From contig NC_059478.1 in assembly GCF_018139145.2 (NCBI RefSeq), positions 22,537,001 to 22,601,000 on the forward strand: a DNA stretch of 64,000 nucleotides, read 5' to 3'. Position 1 is the first letter of the stretch; each line of letters begins with the position of its first letter. Shown in pieces: positions 41,901 through 55,800 of this stretch. The DNA comes from Gymnogyps californianus. Lineage: Eukaryota; Chordata; Aves; Accipitriformes; Cathartidae. Both the position numbers and the translations under genes were made by a program. The notes under the pieces were generated by a model. It had not been told where the DNA came from and searched no databases. It was given only the letters and a program-made list of their open reading frames with translations.

Positions 41901-44900
41901 AAGAGACGAACAGAGGATGAGTACAGCACTTTCCTATGGAGAAGTCAATAGGCAAACGTACTGTCAGTGAGAGCAGTTTCCAATATTCTGGAACAAGCAA
42001 AGTTGTTCTGCTTTGTGTTTCTGTGCTGCCCTTCCTGAAATCTCAGCACTCCACAGTTATTCTTAAATGAACAGCTACTGAAAAATGGCACTAACTGGAG
42101 CATTTCCCGGTATCGTTAGAATTTCCTTTGGAAAGAAAATATTAGCATTAAAATTCCAGCTTTTCAGTGGGGTTCATACAAGTTTGTATGACTGAAACTG
42201 ACATGATAAACTGAGTAAAAAATTAATTGCAAACCTGTATTACATGTGAAATGAAAGCTTTTGATTGTGTCTTTAGCTATTTGCTTCGTTGCTCCAGGAA
42301 ATGATAGTTTTCATTTCATGGATTTGATTCTAATTTTAATTAATTTTAATTTGTTCTTGTGCAAGCATTGCTTAGCACGTGTAAATTACATAGGTTTGAG
42401 TGGAATTTTCTAACATCTGATATGCTTTGACCATCTAGTTGATATAGTCTCACATTCATGTCAGACCTCAACTGAGACAGAATTTTCATGGACAGAGATG
42501 AAGGTTCTGTTGTTTGACCAAATCAAAAATCAAAGGAAAGAACTCCAGTCAGTCTAGAGCACACTCAGATTTATCCAAAACCTCTTAACACTGTCTAATA
42601 CTCCAGGAAAACAAAATTAAATATTTAGAATTAATTTGTGATATAATGTTCCATTCTTATAGCCTGAAGCTCTTTTTACACTAGATGATAGTCTAATCAA
42701 GCCATTCAGTTGATAATTTTGTCCAGTTGAAAACCAAGTCGTCCTATGTCACACCCTTGCTATCTCAAATAAACTGGTTAATTCCTCCTGCAGAATACAT
42801 GTAACTATTACCAAAACAGGACTCATAACATGCAAGTATTCCTCTTACTGTTGTCCAGTTTGACTTGACATGTGTATTATCTAATAGGACAGACAGTCTG
42901 CAGAAGATGTTTCATTGGGAAATTCCTTTTCCTTTGGACACTCTACTTCCCGAAAAGAGCCATTTGTTCAGTCCATGTGCTCCAATGCAAGTACATTTGG
43001 GGTTCAAGTGTGCATTGAGAGGAAAAGCATACATGCAGCATTTATCAAAAACGTGCCTCTTTATTACCTAGTTGGAGAGCACGCCCTTAGAATGAGCTTC
43101 AAGCCAGGTAAATACAACTGTGCACAAAAAAGAAAGTAACGAGTGGGTGGGTAGGGGTGTGTGTATATACACATATACATTTGTACATGTACATATATAT
43201 CTTTTGTATCTTAAGTACCACTACAACTACCATTAGACCTACCAGCCCTGCGAATATTGGCAACAGACTATGCTTGTAGCAGGAATCCACTTCTCCCACA
43301 CTCGTCTGAGCAGCAATTTCCTAGCTCTCCCACCAATGCCACTCAGCATTGCCAGCATCAAGCAGAGCTGATCTCTGCCTGCAGAGTGTGTCTGATGCAT
43401 CCTGAATCATTGGATTTGGGATGCAAGCACAGAGCAATTGGACATGGGCAGCAGATCTGATGCAGTGTCCTGTAGCTACACTCTAAAAACCCAGACTCTT
43501 AAAGGGAATTATGGATTAACCCTGCCAGGATCTAGTCCTTAATGTCTTAATCCATGATCATAAGAAGTAAAAGCACAGCAGGCCACTGAATCTAGGTCTC
43601 CTAAGTATCAAACTAATGGCCTAACCATTGGGCCATTCTTTACAATTGAAAAGTTGAGCCTCAGTTCCTCTCTGATGCCTAATTCACTATTCCACAGTGT
43701 TATCTAGTTATGCAATCCAGTTCACTTGACTTAAATCCGCTGATCATTCTATTTATTGACTTGAAAAGAATCTAGTATCATGCTAATATTTTAAAATTTG
43801 GTTATTGCCAGTATGTGCTTTAGCTATTACAGAAATTTTTTAACAAAGTTGCTCAATACCAAAAATAATCAATGAGTGTTTATATTTTCATTTGGGGAAG
43901 AATGGCTAAATAAATTATAGCAAAAATGGGCTTATTCTATTTTTCAGTTGCTAATACTAACAGTAATACTAATTGTCGTGCAATTTCAGTTTACACAGAG
44001 GCACCTATTGAAAAAATACAAGTCACAATTCAAGCAGGAGACCAAGCTCCTACAAAAATGGTACGTTTAGTAACATTTGAAGATCCAGAGGCACAAGTAT
44101 CTTCCAGCAAAGCAGCAACTAAAAGAGTGAAGAAAATCCTTGATGATACTGATGACCAGGTACTGCTGTAAAAATCCACTTCTAGATTTGTGCAAGACAT
44201 TACACAAAGTTTAGTTATTTATATTTCTTTTACTAAGTAGCTTCCTTTGTTTAGATAGTATACAAAAATTGGAAAATAAAGACAGGCTTTTGGGTACACA
44301 AGTCTTTCTGCAGGTCTTTTGATGGCATTCATCTCTTCTGCAGGTGAAGGACATTAGAAAGAGCAGGCTGGTTTTGTAGGTTTTTCTGAAAATCTCTTGT
44401 AAGACACAAAATAGTGCCCAAAAGGTAGTCTGTTCGTTCCAGCTACTGCAACTGTAGCAAAAAGGTATGACACTTTTACCTACACAACTTGCCTTGAGAT
44501 AGTCACAGCTACAGCACTGTCATTACCAACATTAGCTACAAGTAAATTTCCACATGTTCATTATCACAAAAGAGTTTGGGGAATTGTTCTACTTATGTGT
44601 GGTTTTAACACATTATTATGAGTTTGCCTTATTGCGACGTATTGCAAGAATGCTGTCAGGCGTACATCTTGTCTTCTAAGGCAGCAGAGAGATTCATAGC
44701 TCTCTCTATCTGATTTTACTTACAGCCTTCTGCAGGAACACAGAAAAATAATTTTGTTTTTCCAATGGTACCATTGACTAGGGGACAAGAAAATCCAGAA
44801 GCTCATCATCCAGTGCTAGCAGCACCAGTGGAAGTGCCGAGAGTGCAGCGAGCAGCCCCTCCAGCAGCGACTCTGACAACAGAGCACCACAGGGAGGCAC

Positions 44901-46768
44901 CCAGCTAAATCTGAAAACAAGACAGTCCAAAGCCAAAGGAAAGAAATTCTACCCCTTTGGGGACAGCGGTGGTAGCAGCAGCAGCAGTAGTGGTAGCAGC
45001 AGCAGTAGTGGTAGCAGCAGCAGTAGCAGCAGCAAAAGCAGTAGTAGCAGCAGCAGTAGAAGTAGTAGTGGTAGTAGCAGCAGCAAAAGCAGCAGTAGTA
45101 GCAGCAAAAGCAGTAGTAGTAGTAGTAGTAGCAAAAGCAGTAGTAGTAACAGCAGTAGTAGCAGCAAAAGCAGCAGTAGTAGTAGTAGTAGCAAAAGCAG
45201 TAGTAGTAACAGCAGCAGGAGCAGCAAAAGCAGTAGTAGCAGTAGCAAAGGCAGTAGCAGCAGCAAGGGCAGCAGCAGCAGTAGCGGTAGTAGCAGCAAA
45301 AGCAGGAGTAGCAGCAGTAAGGGCAGCAGCAGCAGCAGAAGCAGTAGTAGCAGCAGCAAAGGCAGCAGCAGTAGCGGCACAGGTAGCAGCAACAGCAGCA
45401 GCAGCAGTAGCAAAGCATCTGGTATAAAGCATAAGGCTAAGAAGCAGTCCAAGACCACACCATTTCCACATGCCAGCGCTGCTGAAGCAGAGAGAAATGT
45501 CCGTGAGCAGAAGCATAAAACACAGAGTAGCAGCAGTAGCAGCAGAAGCACCAGCAGTGGCACCAGCAGTGAAAGCACTGGTGCTTCCTATCGCCACAGC
45601 AAATACGACAGACAAGCTGAGACGAAACGTGTCAAGCCCCAATTTAACAGTCACAGTAGTTACAACACTTCTACAGAATGGGTAAATTTTTCTAATGCTT
45701 TGACTTCTGCTAGGAGGTGATCCTTACTGAGCTGTAGGTAATAACTTCTTTTGAAATTTTGCAGGATTATCACCTTCCAAAAGTATACCGGCTCCGCTTC
45801 AGGTCTGCTCACGTCCATCGGGTGGGTCCCTAATTCAAGTGTGCATTCCCACGGTGGCTGCAGTTGATATGGTCAAGCATATTACTGAAGGGCTTCGTTT
45901 GGTTCATTTCACTTGAGCATTCCATACTGTCCAATAACAACATTGACGACCAAACTAAGATTTATTACAAAAATACTGACTATTACACTACATCCTTCTG
46001 TTGTTGCAGCACTTGTAATCCTCAAATTTGAGTCAGGACACCTTTGGGCTAGATGCTGTACAATGCAGCCAAAGCTAAGTTAACAAATACCATGGGGGAA
46101 TTATAAAACAGCAAGAACTTCCAATGGGAATAGCTGTGTCCACAGTTTTTAGGCAATCATGGCAAAAACATCAGGTATGTGGATTGTATCAGAAACCAGG
46201 CTCAGTATACATTATGGCACAGAGGTATTTTAACTATATATTAGAAAGATGATAATGTAGTGGCTTTTGTAGGTGTTACCTGTAAAGTTATTACGCATCC
46301 TGCTTGTGAAAGAGGAAGATGATTTACAGTGTATTTAATTAAATTGTAATCTCTTTTCTTTCTAAAAAATACGGATATATTTGACCACTTATTAAGTGTC
46401 AGTTTTTATTTTCCCTATCATTAGGCCTGGACAATGTGATGCTGCCATTTGCAATCACTGTCTACGCGGCCTTCCTATCGGCAGAGAGGTCCAGGTGGAT
46501 CCGAGGCACATTCCTACCCAACATATTTCATGACTGCATATGATAATAAAAATAACACTCTAGATATGTCTAAGCCTGTCTGTTACCTATAGAGGGAGGC
46601 TGATAGCTCTGATTTTGATGTCTACACTGTAAAACTAGAGGCCATGTCATAGCTTTTTAACCTATTTTTGTTTCATAGCATCCAGATCGTAAGATATCAA
46701 GCAGCTCATCGTCATCTTCCTCTGAACTGGGAGGCAGCAGCAGCAGGAGCAGTCGCCCAAGCGGCGCT

Positions 46769-46802
<34 letters not shown>

Positions 46803-49800
46803 ACCGCCATGGAGAAAGTGCTGGCCACAGCTCAAGGAGGAGCCACATGAGCAGAGTCAGCATTCACGACAGCCGTGGTTCCAGCCTGACGCGTGAGGTA
46901 CTACTATCTGTGTGGTACAAACGAGCGGCCGGGCTTTGCTGGCTGCTGAGCAGGAACTGTAGATGTGGTGGCACTCTAACCAGCTGAGGGGGTCAGGCTC
47001 AGGAAGTATGCCGCAAGTCAAGTTTGTAAATTGAAAGTCAAAGTCCGTTGAGATATTTTCCCCACATGAAAACATTTTTTCCAAATTCCCTTGGCTTCGG
47101 GGTTTTGTTTGCTGGTTTCTTAGGTATATTTTCTTCATTTCTAAAGGTGTTTGCAGTATGTGAAAGCCTGGGTTTGGAAATTATAAAAATTGAAGGGAAT
47201 GGGGTTGCAAGTTAAAGGTTGAATTTTCTTTTTCCTGTGAAAGCCCAAAATGCAAAATAAATTACATTAAGGTAAAAATAGGGAGGAAATAAATAGGTTT
47301 TATTTAAAGATTTTTTTTAACTTAAGTCTGCCTAATTATTTTTAGATGTAGACCTGAGGTCATGAGTGCATGCAGAGTATAACTAAAATCAGACTCTCTA
47401 CGGTCACTACTGATTAGTAAATGTAAAGTCCCATTAAGCACAGATCATCTTTATCTTTATTACACACTTAGTATTCTATAATTGTACTAAGTAAAGGTAT
47501 CTACATAATAATAGAACAAATAGCTCCGCAAATGCAGGTGATGTCTATGGGAACTCTACTACTAAGAAGGATTTCAAAATAATCAATTGGCTTGAAGGAG
47601 CTGTAGCATAGCAAAATATGTTGTGAATGTCTATACTGCTATGAAGATATCTAGTACGTATTGTAGGCAGCTATTTGAAATAGTAAAATAATGAACAAAA
47701 TGTTACTACGTGCATAAAGATAGTTTGGAAGAGTCTTGGATCGCGCATCAAAACAATCACGTCTTTGAAAATTCCTGGTGGTAATGAAAGAATCAAGATT
47801 CCAGCCAAATTTATCCTTAAATACTGGGGATATAGAAATACGTACCGCAAACTAAACTGATGAAGGACGAGGGCTGCTTCCTGCTATCAGCACACATAAA
47901 CTGGACTGTAGGCTCTCCAGTGAATACACAGAAATACTTAAGCACAGATGGTTGGGGGTTGTTTTTCAGCGCAACTTCCTGGGAGACGTAATTCCACCTG
48001 GCATTACGATTGTGGCACAGGCAGTAAGGAGTGACAACAGAAATCAAGGTTATCAAGCTACAGCATATGTTCGTTCTGATGCTGCCAAAGTTGATGTGCA
48101 ACTAGTTGTGGTTCAGCTGGCTGAAACCAATTGGAAAGCGTGTGCTGATGCTGTCATACTGCCTCTGAAAGCACAGGTAAGCACGGAGGCAGCGTCGCCC
48201 AGAGAGACATCTAAAAAGCCCAGAGTTTTTTAAATAAGCACAGAGCACCTGCTGATTAGGAGAACTAAACAGGAGAAACATACATATTTTTAAATGTTTC
48301 ACAAAGTTTGTGAAATTTCAGAAAATGTTCCTATCTTTCACCATTCTTTTGAATTAAAAATAAAAAATAAAAAAATCAGCTACTTCAAAATCTGGCAAAA
48401 CAAGATATTGACTTTCAAGATACATCAAAATATGACCAGTAGAAGTATAAAAAATGTTTGAAAAATTGACTGCTTCATTACTACCTATTTATTATTTGCT
48501 CTACTATGAGTTTTCTTGTCTGGGAATCCGGCTGGTTTTCTCTATATAATTCATTTCAGAAGACTCATAACTCAAATGCATTTGAAATGTTGTATTTCTT
48601 AGGATTTATATGAAAAGATGGAAAAAGTAAAGTTGGGTAATGGGTTGATGCCTGAGAGAGCATCATAAATGAAGGAACAGGTCTTTCCTTTTCTTTTTTC
48701 ACGTCTCCCTGTGCTGCATCTCCCATGTGCCTTTTAATGCAAGACATCTTTGTGTAACAATTTACAAACCTCTGCTTTTTGCAGCTGCAATTAACAAATT
48801 CAGCATGATATTTCAGTATTGAAAAAAGTGGGCTGGGGTTCAAATCAAGAGGTATTGAGGAGGGCTAATAGATATTATAGTGCAGTATTCTAAAAAAAAA
48901 TACATATCGATTATGAAGTTACCAAGTCTAAGGAAATCTCGGGAAATTATGACAAACCTGATGTTTCAGGGGCTGCTTTAGGACAGGAACATGTACATGT
49001 AGGTCTGCACAGCCTAGCAAACTTTTTTCCTACTGTGCCTCAGATTTTTCCGGATGTAGTCAAAATTTCTCTGTGAGCCTATTTAGAGCAAAAGGAAGAC
49101 TTGGAAATATTAAGGATCGATGTGAAGTTTCAGGAAAGAAGAAAAACCTGCATTTTGAAATGGTCAAGCGTGGTTCTGTGATTCTGTTCTGAAATTTGGG
49201 TGACTGTTTCCCTGTTTGTAAAGGCCAGACTGAGATGGGGCAAGGAGTGCCGGGACTACAGGATAGCAGCCATGGCTACCACAGGCCAACTGGCGAGGAA
49301 GCCGGCCGTGCAGCTGAAGGTGCAATGGGGAAGTCTTCCATCCTGGATGAAAAAGACAAGCACAGCGTATGTAATTCGTGCTTTCCTAAGTTGTTGTTTT
49401 GCCTTTCTTACGCTGGTTGGCTTTATAAAAACACTGAAAGTATTGGATGAAATTTTTCCATCCAAACATATTTGGGGTTTTTTTTGGATGGAAAACACAA
49501 GTTCAATGGCACAAAAGTGTTTTGTGAATGTGTTCTACTTTCTCCATATGTTTCATATTAAAAGATATCCCCCAATTATTTAAAAAATTGACACGCTTAA
49601 TTTCATTTTCCATATTAAATGATTTGATATTTCAGTTCAAAATGCCTTTTTGTTTTGAAATGTTCTTCTATTCAGTCTCAAAAAATACCCAGTTAAAATG
49701 AGCAAGATAAAACCAATGTGTTTCCTCTGGATAAAATCAACCATTTAATTTGACGCAAAGTATTATTTCTTTGACTTTTCAGTTCTTCCATTGTTTCCCT

Positions 49801-52800
49801 GATTTTTCAGAACTGCCAGTAGTCCTCGTCCTCCCATGTCTGCTTTTGCTCATGTACCTGAGTTTGTCACATCTTGTTTATCTCTAGATTCATGCAGTAC
49901 GTTCCTGGTGCAGCACTCGTGTTGGGCTTCTCAGAAGCACATCAGAGAAATCCATCTCATGAATTTATAGTAAGGGCAGCTGCAACATCTCCACGAACAA
50001 TTGATACAGTAATTAAAGCTCCTGGGGTATGTGTCAATTTTTTTCCTTTTCCTTACCTTGAATGGATTTTCAACTAATAACATTTTGATACTTAATATAA
50101 AGAAAAAAAAGCCAAACATTCCCTTTTAGAGAAGCTGCTATATACCTGGCTACATTACATGGGTCTTGAAATACATACAAGAGTACTCTTGATTTTGTGC
50201 TGCTTTGGTGCAATGTAGCAATTAGTTGAAAATCAGACTCTGTAGTCAAATACCTTATTTCCATGCTGACAACAGCAGTTAGGCCCAAATTGTCTCAAGT
50301 ATGACTGCTCTGCACTCACGTCTTTATTCATTTTACCCAGTGTGACTAGTTCTATGGGATGTATAGGGGTCTCAGAGCAGATAATGGAGGCCTTGAGAAC
50401 ACCTTGCATTCCGTTGCAACCATGTACGGCATCTATCTGTGTTGGCACTCAAGTCCCACATCTGCAGTAACCATGCTTGATGAGACAGGTCCGAGCAAGT
50501 TATGACAGCCACAAATACAACTCTGCCTTAACCAAACTGGAGCAGTCAGTTATACTCTCAGAGCAGCTTGCACAGGCTGGATCTGCAGAATCCCACTGAT
50601 TAATTGGTCTTTGTCCACCAAATCCCTATGCGCCTCTTTGAAAAATTTCCCCTATGGATCTCTGGCAAATTAATAACAGCTAGCTATTCATACACAGAGA
50701 AATTAGTGTGTCTTTAACCTTCCGTGGTGCTTCAGTATTGCAGGATCTTTAATATGTGATAATAAAGAAGTAGGCACACTAGGCATTAATTTGATTCTCT
50801 TGGTAAATGTAATTTGTAGCTACAGTGAGGGATCTTACCCCGATGCTCATCATGCCAGTTTTCAGCCTGTAATGGATGCTGTTCACTTTTCCAGACACAT
50901 CCATCAACTTAGTTACTTAACTTGTTACCTTATTTTTTAAGAAGTCACTTAATTATCACTTAAACTTCATCTATGTCGGTTACTTTCCAATGTCCTTAAC
51001 AATTTCTCAAAAAGTCAAGAAGTGTGACTAGAAGAGAAGACAATGATTCCTCACAAAAGCTTAGGGTTTGGATGCATCCTGGAGAGACTAACATAACTGC
51101 AACTGTGTAAATGCATTTTCAAGATTTTTTTTTCAAGAGTCTTTTTTTTTTTGCAGTCATATCTTGAGCAATATGGTTCAATTTATCTTAATGTATTTTC
51201 ATTTCTGCTTTTTCAGGTAACACTTTACTATCAGGCACTCCGAATGCCATTCATTCTGCCCTTAGGCCCATCTGCAACTTATGAGACTCGAGATATCACT
51301 GCCTGGAATTTATTTCCTGAAATAGCTTCGCAAATAGCACAAGAAGATCAATGTAAATATTACTTATATGCTTGTCTCATGAATAAGCAATGTTTGTAGA
51401 TCCATCCTCTGCCATGACTGGGCCTTGCCTTTCCTTGTAGTGGTCTTATAGGGAAACATAGTGTCTCTAACCCTGCTTTCTCAACAGCTTATTCCTTCAC
51501 TTAGAAGCATGTTTGTTGGCAGGGAATGAAGAGACTTCAAACTGATATACTCAGTGTTCAGGAATCACTCCTGTCTGCAAGGACTAGAGGCTGTCTTTTG
51601 CCCCTTCTAAGAAGGTGCTATCTCTGCATTTAGAGGCATCAGATGATGGGTACAAGACAGATCATGTATTTTCTGTCCCGTTTGTTTTCTTCAAAAAAGA
51701 GTCATGTGAGTCTTAGCTGGTTGGTGCCTAGCACTTCTGTGGGAAATGTGAACTATTTTTTATCACGGTTAGTTAAGATTTTTAGTTTCTCAAGAATTTG
51801 GTACATTTTAGTCCCTGTTAGCTGGAGTTTTGTGTTTAACATGTAGTCTGGTAGTTATTCTGTAGTGCTACCCTGTCCTTACAGACTCTGGCAGCATTGA
51901 AAGCTTCTGCCAAGGAGATGATGAAGTTTCTTTCCTGTTTGCTGGGTAGTTCAGTCTCATAGAGGTGGCTTTCAATACTTTGCAGCAACATGTACGCCAT
52001 TGTCACATCTGCCATTTCTTTTCTGGTTTTGTTTTGCAGCCACATGTGAAGTCAGAGAGGGAGATTTCAAAACATTCGATCGCGTGAGCCGTACATATTC
52101 TTTCAATAAAAGCTGCAACCTGATAGTGGTCCAAGACTGTACTGAACACCCAAAATTCATCATTACTACCAGAAAGGTTGATCCTCAGTCTTTCTCAAGA
52201 GAGGTTCACATAAATACAACCTCAGCGTAAGTGTGGTTTATCCTGAGGGCTCAGAAATTAGGTATAAAGTTTCAGGGAGTTAGGCTGGGGATGGGAGATG
52301 TCTAGCTCCTAGGTGAAACTGGTTTGCAATCAGATATTTGGGGAAAGACAGGATTTCCAGAAGGAATCCTCATCTGAGACTCTTTGGTTTAGTTGCTCTT
52401 GTCTTCAATTTCACAGCCACCATTATCTGATAACGTGCTCATTATGTCCCCTCGCTGTCTTTTCTTTAAAGGTCGAATCTCAAAACCCAAAATCCCACGG
52501 AATTTTGCACTTTGGAAAGAAGACAGCTCATTCATTCATTCAAAATTCAGATATTCAGACTGGTTGTCTGCTAGCTTTGGTCACAAATATCTCTACTTTA
52601 CATATTTTAGATTAACCACTAGTTTCTTCTTTTTTTATTTTTCTTTTTCTGAAGGAACATCACAATCTGTCCTGCCGCAAATTCATCTCTCCTTGTGGCA
52701 TGCAATGAAAAACCAGTTCTATCACACAGTGGAGTTTCTGAGTATGAAAAAGGTAAGCTGTGATACCCACCTTTCCAGGACTGACCTGGAAACTAAATAT

Positions 52801-55800
52801 CTTCAAGATGTTTTTATAAATTCCACAGAAAAATCTCAACGTTAAGAAAACACAAGTGGAATTAATTGAAAGAAAAACTAGAGACTTTACTTTCTTAAGA
52901 TTTGTATTGACTTACTTTCCTGTTTCCTATAGTATATACACTCTTACTTTCCTCCAGCATAACTGACAGGTAAATAAAGCCCTTTCTTATAAATATGGTA
53001 TGTCCAGGTTGGTGATTGTTTAGGAAAAAACTTCTTATTATAGTCACAGTTAGATGCTTTGGTTCAGATATTTAGCTGGAGCACCACCAATGTCATTATC
53101 ATTTCGGGATTTAGCAGACTGGATACAAAAGGCAGTTCCAACTATAGGGAACAGCAGTAGAACATTTTTACAAATAAAGAGATAATTTCTTCTATTTTTA
53201 CTTTCTCTCGCCACAAAAAAAAAAAATCCAACTGTAGCAGCAAAATGATCATTGTGAAGGAAAATGCACTATGGTGTATTTTGTGCTATTCAGTTTCTCC
53301 ATTAATTTGAAATTAAGCAGATCACTTTATGATTCACTATCTTTTTACAGACAACGTTAAAATTTATAAAAATGGAACAACAGTTACTGTGGAAGTTCCA
53401 ACACACGGACTGAAGAAAGTGGCTTTTGATGGTGTGATCCTTAAGGTATTGGGCTTACTTTCAGGGTTACTACTTTCTTTCCGTTTAGTACCTTGGCAAT
53501 GTAACAGACCAACACTTCAGTATTCACTACAAAGATGTGCTATTTTATAGGTTACCGTTGCTTCATGGATGAGAGGAAAGACCTGTGGAGTTTGTGGAAA
53601 TAATGACAGAGAAAAGCACAATGAACTCCTAATGCCAAATCATAAGCTGGCACACAGCTGTTCTGCTTTTGTTCATTCATGGGTATTGCTAGAAGAAACC
53701 TGCTCTGGTGGTGAGTAGATCTGAAAACACTTTATGCTTAGGGAGAATACGATTTCACTTTTCCTCTGCCAATAGCTAGAAAATATTTGTTTTAAAAGCA
53801 GCAGATATCTTTTACTTAGAAAAGACAATAGCAGTATGTATCCATTTTAACTTCATTAACCAACAACTCTTTAAAACACTGCCTGTGAATACAGAGAATA
53901 TACACTACAGCAAAAGTCTTTGTCTCATGTGCACTTCAATGTTAAATAACTGATTCTACTATAATTTCTTACAATGAGTAGCTTTTTTCTTGGAGAGGCA
54001 AAATCAGGCCTAATCTTGCTCCCATTGAAATAAGTGTGATTTTCTCCACTGAATCAAAGCAGTTTCAGCTGTTGTCTGCAGACTTAATTTAATCAAACAA
54101 GTTGCAGCCTATGTTGCAGTGTCAGATCTTAAGTTTATGTAAATTTTCAGAGTGCACAAAATTTCATTTTTGTTCTGCACCATCTGAGGGTGCAACCTCA
54201 GGGAAATATTTAGAAATACTTCTAAAGTAAAAGAGCTTCTTCTCACATGTAGCTGGAAAAATAATGATGGTCTCCCATAACATCAATACAGTTTTGTTCT
54301 GTAGGTCTCCATTTACCTTGGACCTGAGATAACTTTATTGAAGTTAATGGTTGTTTTCTCCTTGACTTCAGTGGCAGCAGAATTGTACTTATCTGTGTGT
54401 CAGGAAACGGAGTCATAGCTGGGATCCTGTTAAGTTACATTATACCTTTCTAGTGAGATAATTGCAGCATTATAAAAATCATCCAATACAAAAATTATCC
54501 TTGATGTTATTATATAAATGCTACCTTTTTTTTATCCATTCACTACAGTTGACATTTTTCCTAATGCAATGAAGTAGCCATTGTGCTTGCAGTATCTATT
54601 CTTAATAGCTTTCAGACATGAGAGGTTATTTTCTGTGTATTATGTAGTTCTAAAAAACTGGGTATACATGATTCCATTTAGGTTATATTGTGCAATTAGA
54701 TTTTAAAAATAGCTCCCCTTTCAGACTCTTTCCTCTATCCCCCAACTTATTATCATCCTATCTCAATAACCTCGCTACTGTGAAAATGGTTTGTCAGGCA
54801 CCTGTGTTTTAATAAAAGCTGAAGTGAAAATACGGACCTTTATTATTGCAACGATCGATTGGGATTTATTTCTACAATTTTAACTACCTTTCCTTTTCCT
54901 CTTAGGGTGCAAGCTGCAGCGCAGTTATGTGAAGCTGAAACGAAATCCTACTATTGATGGAGAGGAATCTACGTGCTACTCTGTTGACCCAGTACTGAAA
55001 TGTATGAAAGACTGTACTCCAATCGAAAAAACTTCAGTTGAGGTTGGCTTCCACTGTTTCCCAAAAGGTACGATATTTTTCTCTTTCTGTGTCACGTACT
55101 GTAGGAGCTCTGTCAGAGCACTCGAAAGAACAAAACACAGCACAGCCACACACAGACCTATATTGCTCCAGCTACTCTCTGAGCTGCTGTTTTTAATCCC
55201 ATTAGTATTTGCTATAACCACTGACAGTACTGGCCAGCTAAAAGCTAGTTTAGATGATGGCAGGTAACATCATCTGAGAAAAACATTTGAGGTGGTAAAA
55301 GGGGCAGTGGTGGTCGATAAAAATTTTTTCACTTTTTCAGGATCTCCGTAAAGTTGAGATAAGCAACACTGAGTCCTTTTATGCACGTTACAGCCTGTAA
55401 TTTTGTGTAGACCAGGGCAAGCAAGGCAATTGAAAGTCAGTCAAGTAGTGTGACATGACTGCTATGATTAGGCTGCCATGCTATGCCACCATGCAATACA
55501 CCAGCAAAAACACATTGCTGAAATTTTCTCTAGTGTTCCAAAAAACGGTTTGGTTTTGAAGGTATTTTATACACACACACTCATGCCCCAGATGTTTAAA
55601 AACACTGGGCCTTTTTCTCCTTTCACTTATACCAATTTGTCATGGATGTGATGCATTGTGTAACACAGGTTCACACTGAAGTTATATAAGCATGGGAGGA
55701 GAATCCAGCCTGGAACCTACAGATATTTCTGGTGCATTTCTTCCTACATCTTTTCATGAATTACACAGTACATATATACCTCAGAGGGAAACCTACCAGT

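Larger units (their letters stand above)
45822..49887. other. VTG1: Introns 24 to 27 between exons 24 and 28
   Basis: Non-coding parts of this span (introns of 857, 1072, 1047 and 521 bases) show no repeat or RNA gene that I can name. An A-rich stretch lies at about 48350-48377. Confidence 0.6.
53711..54905. other. VTG1: Intron 33
   Basis: 1195 bases. Contains two fragments of the sauropsid hairpin-type repeat (54001-54060 and 54321-54390). Confidence 0.75.

Noticed and set aside
43141..43205. TG/TA/CA alternating stretch as a clean microsatellite.
   Set aside because: It is too interrupted to be a defined tandem repeat, and is noted only as simple sequence in intron 21.
44816..45654. Three long minus-strand open frames (up to 249 codons) rich in leucine, alanine or cysteine, and a plus-strand alanine/valine frame.
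   Set aside because: They are the other reading frames of the AGC/AGT serine repeat in exon 23. Triplet repeats rarely contain stops in any frame.
45802..45803. An earlier GT that could end exon 24 after CGCTTCAG.
   Set aside because: It would leave 37 bases and break the frame to exon 25, while the donor at 45822 keeps both frame and the conserved RSAH motif.
46657..46863. Minus-strand leucine-rich frame and plus-strand alanine-rich frame over exon 25.
   Set aside because: They are shadow frames of the AGC serine run.
52393..52845. A 150-codon plus-strand frame overlapping exon 31.
   Set aside because: It reads exon 31 in the wrong frame. The true frame (NITICPAA) joins exons 30 and 32 with matching phases.
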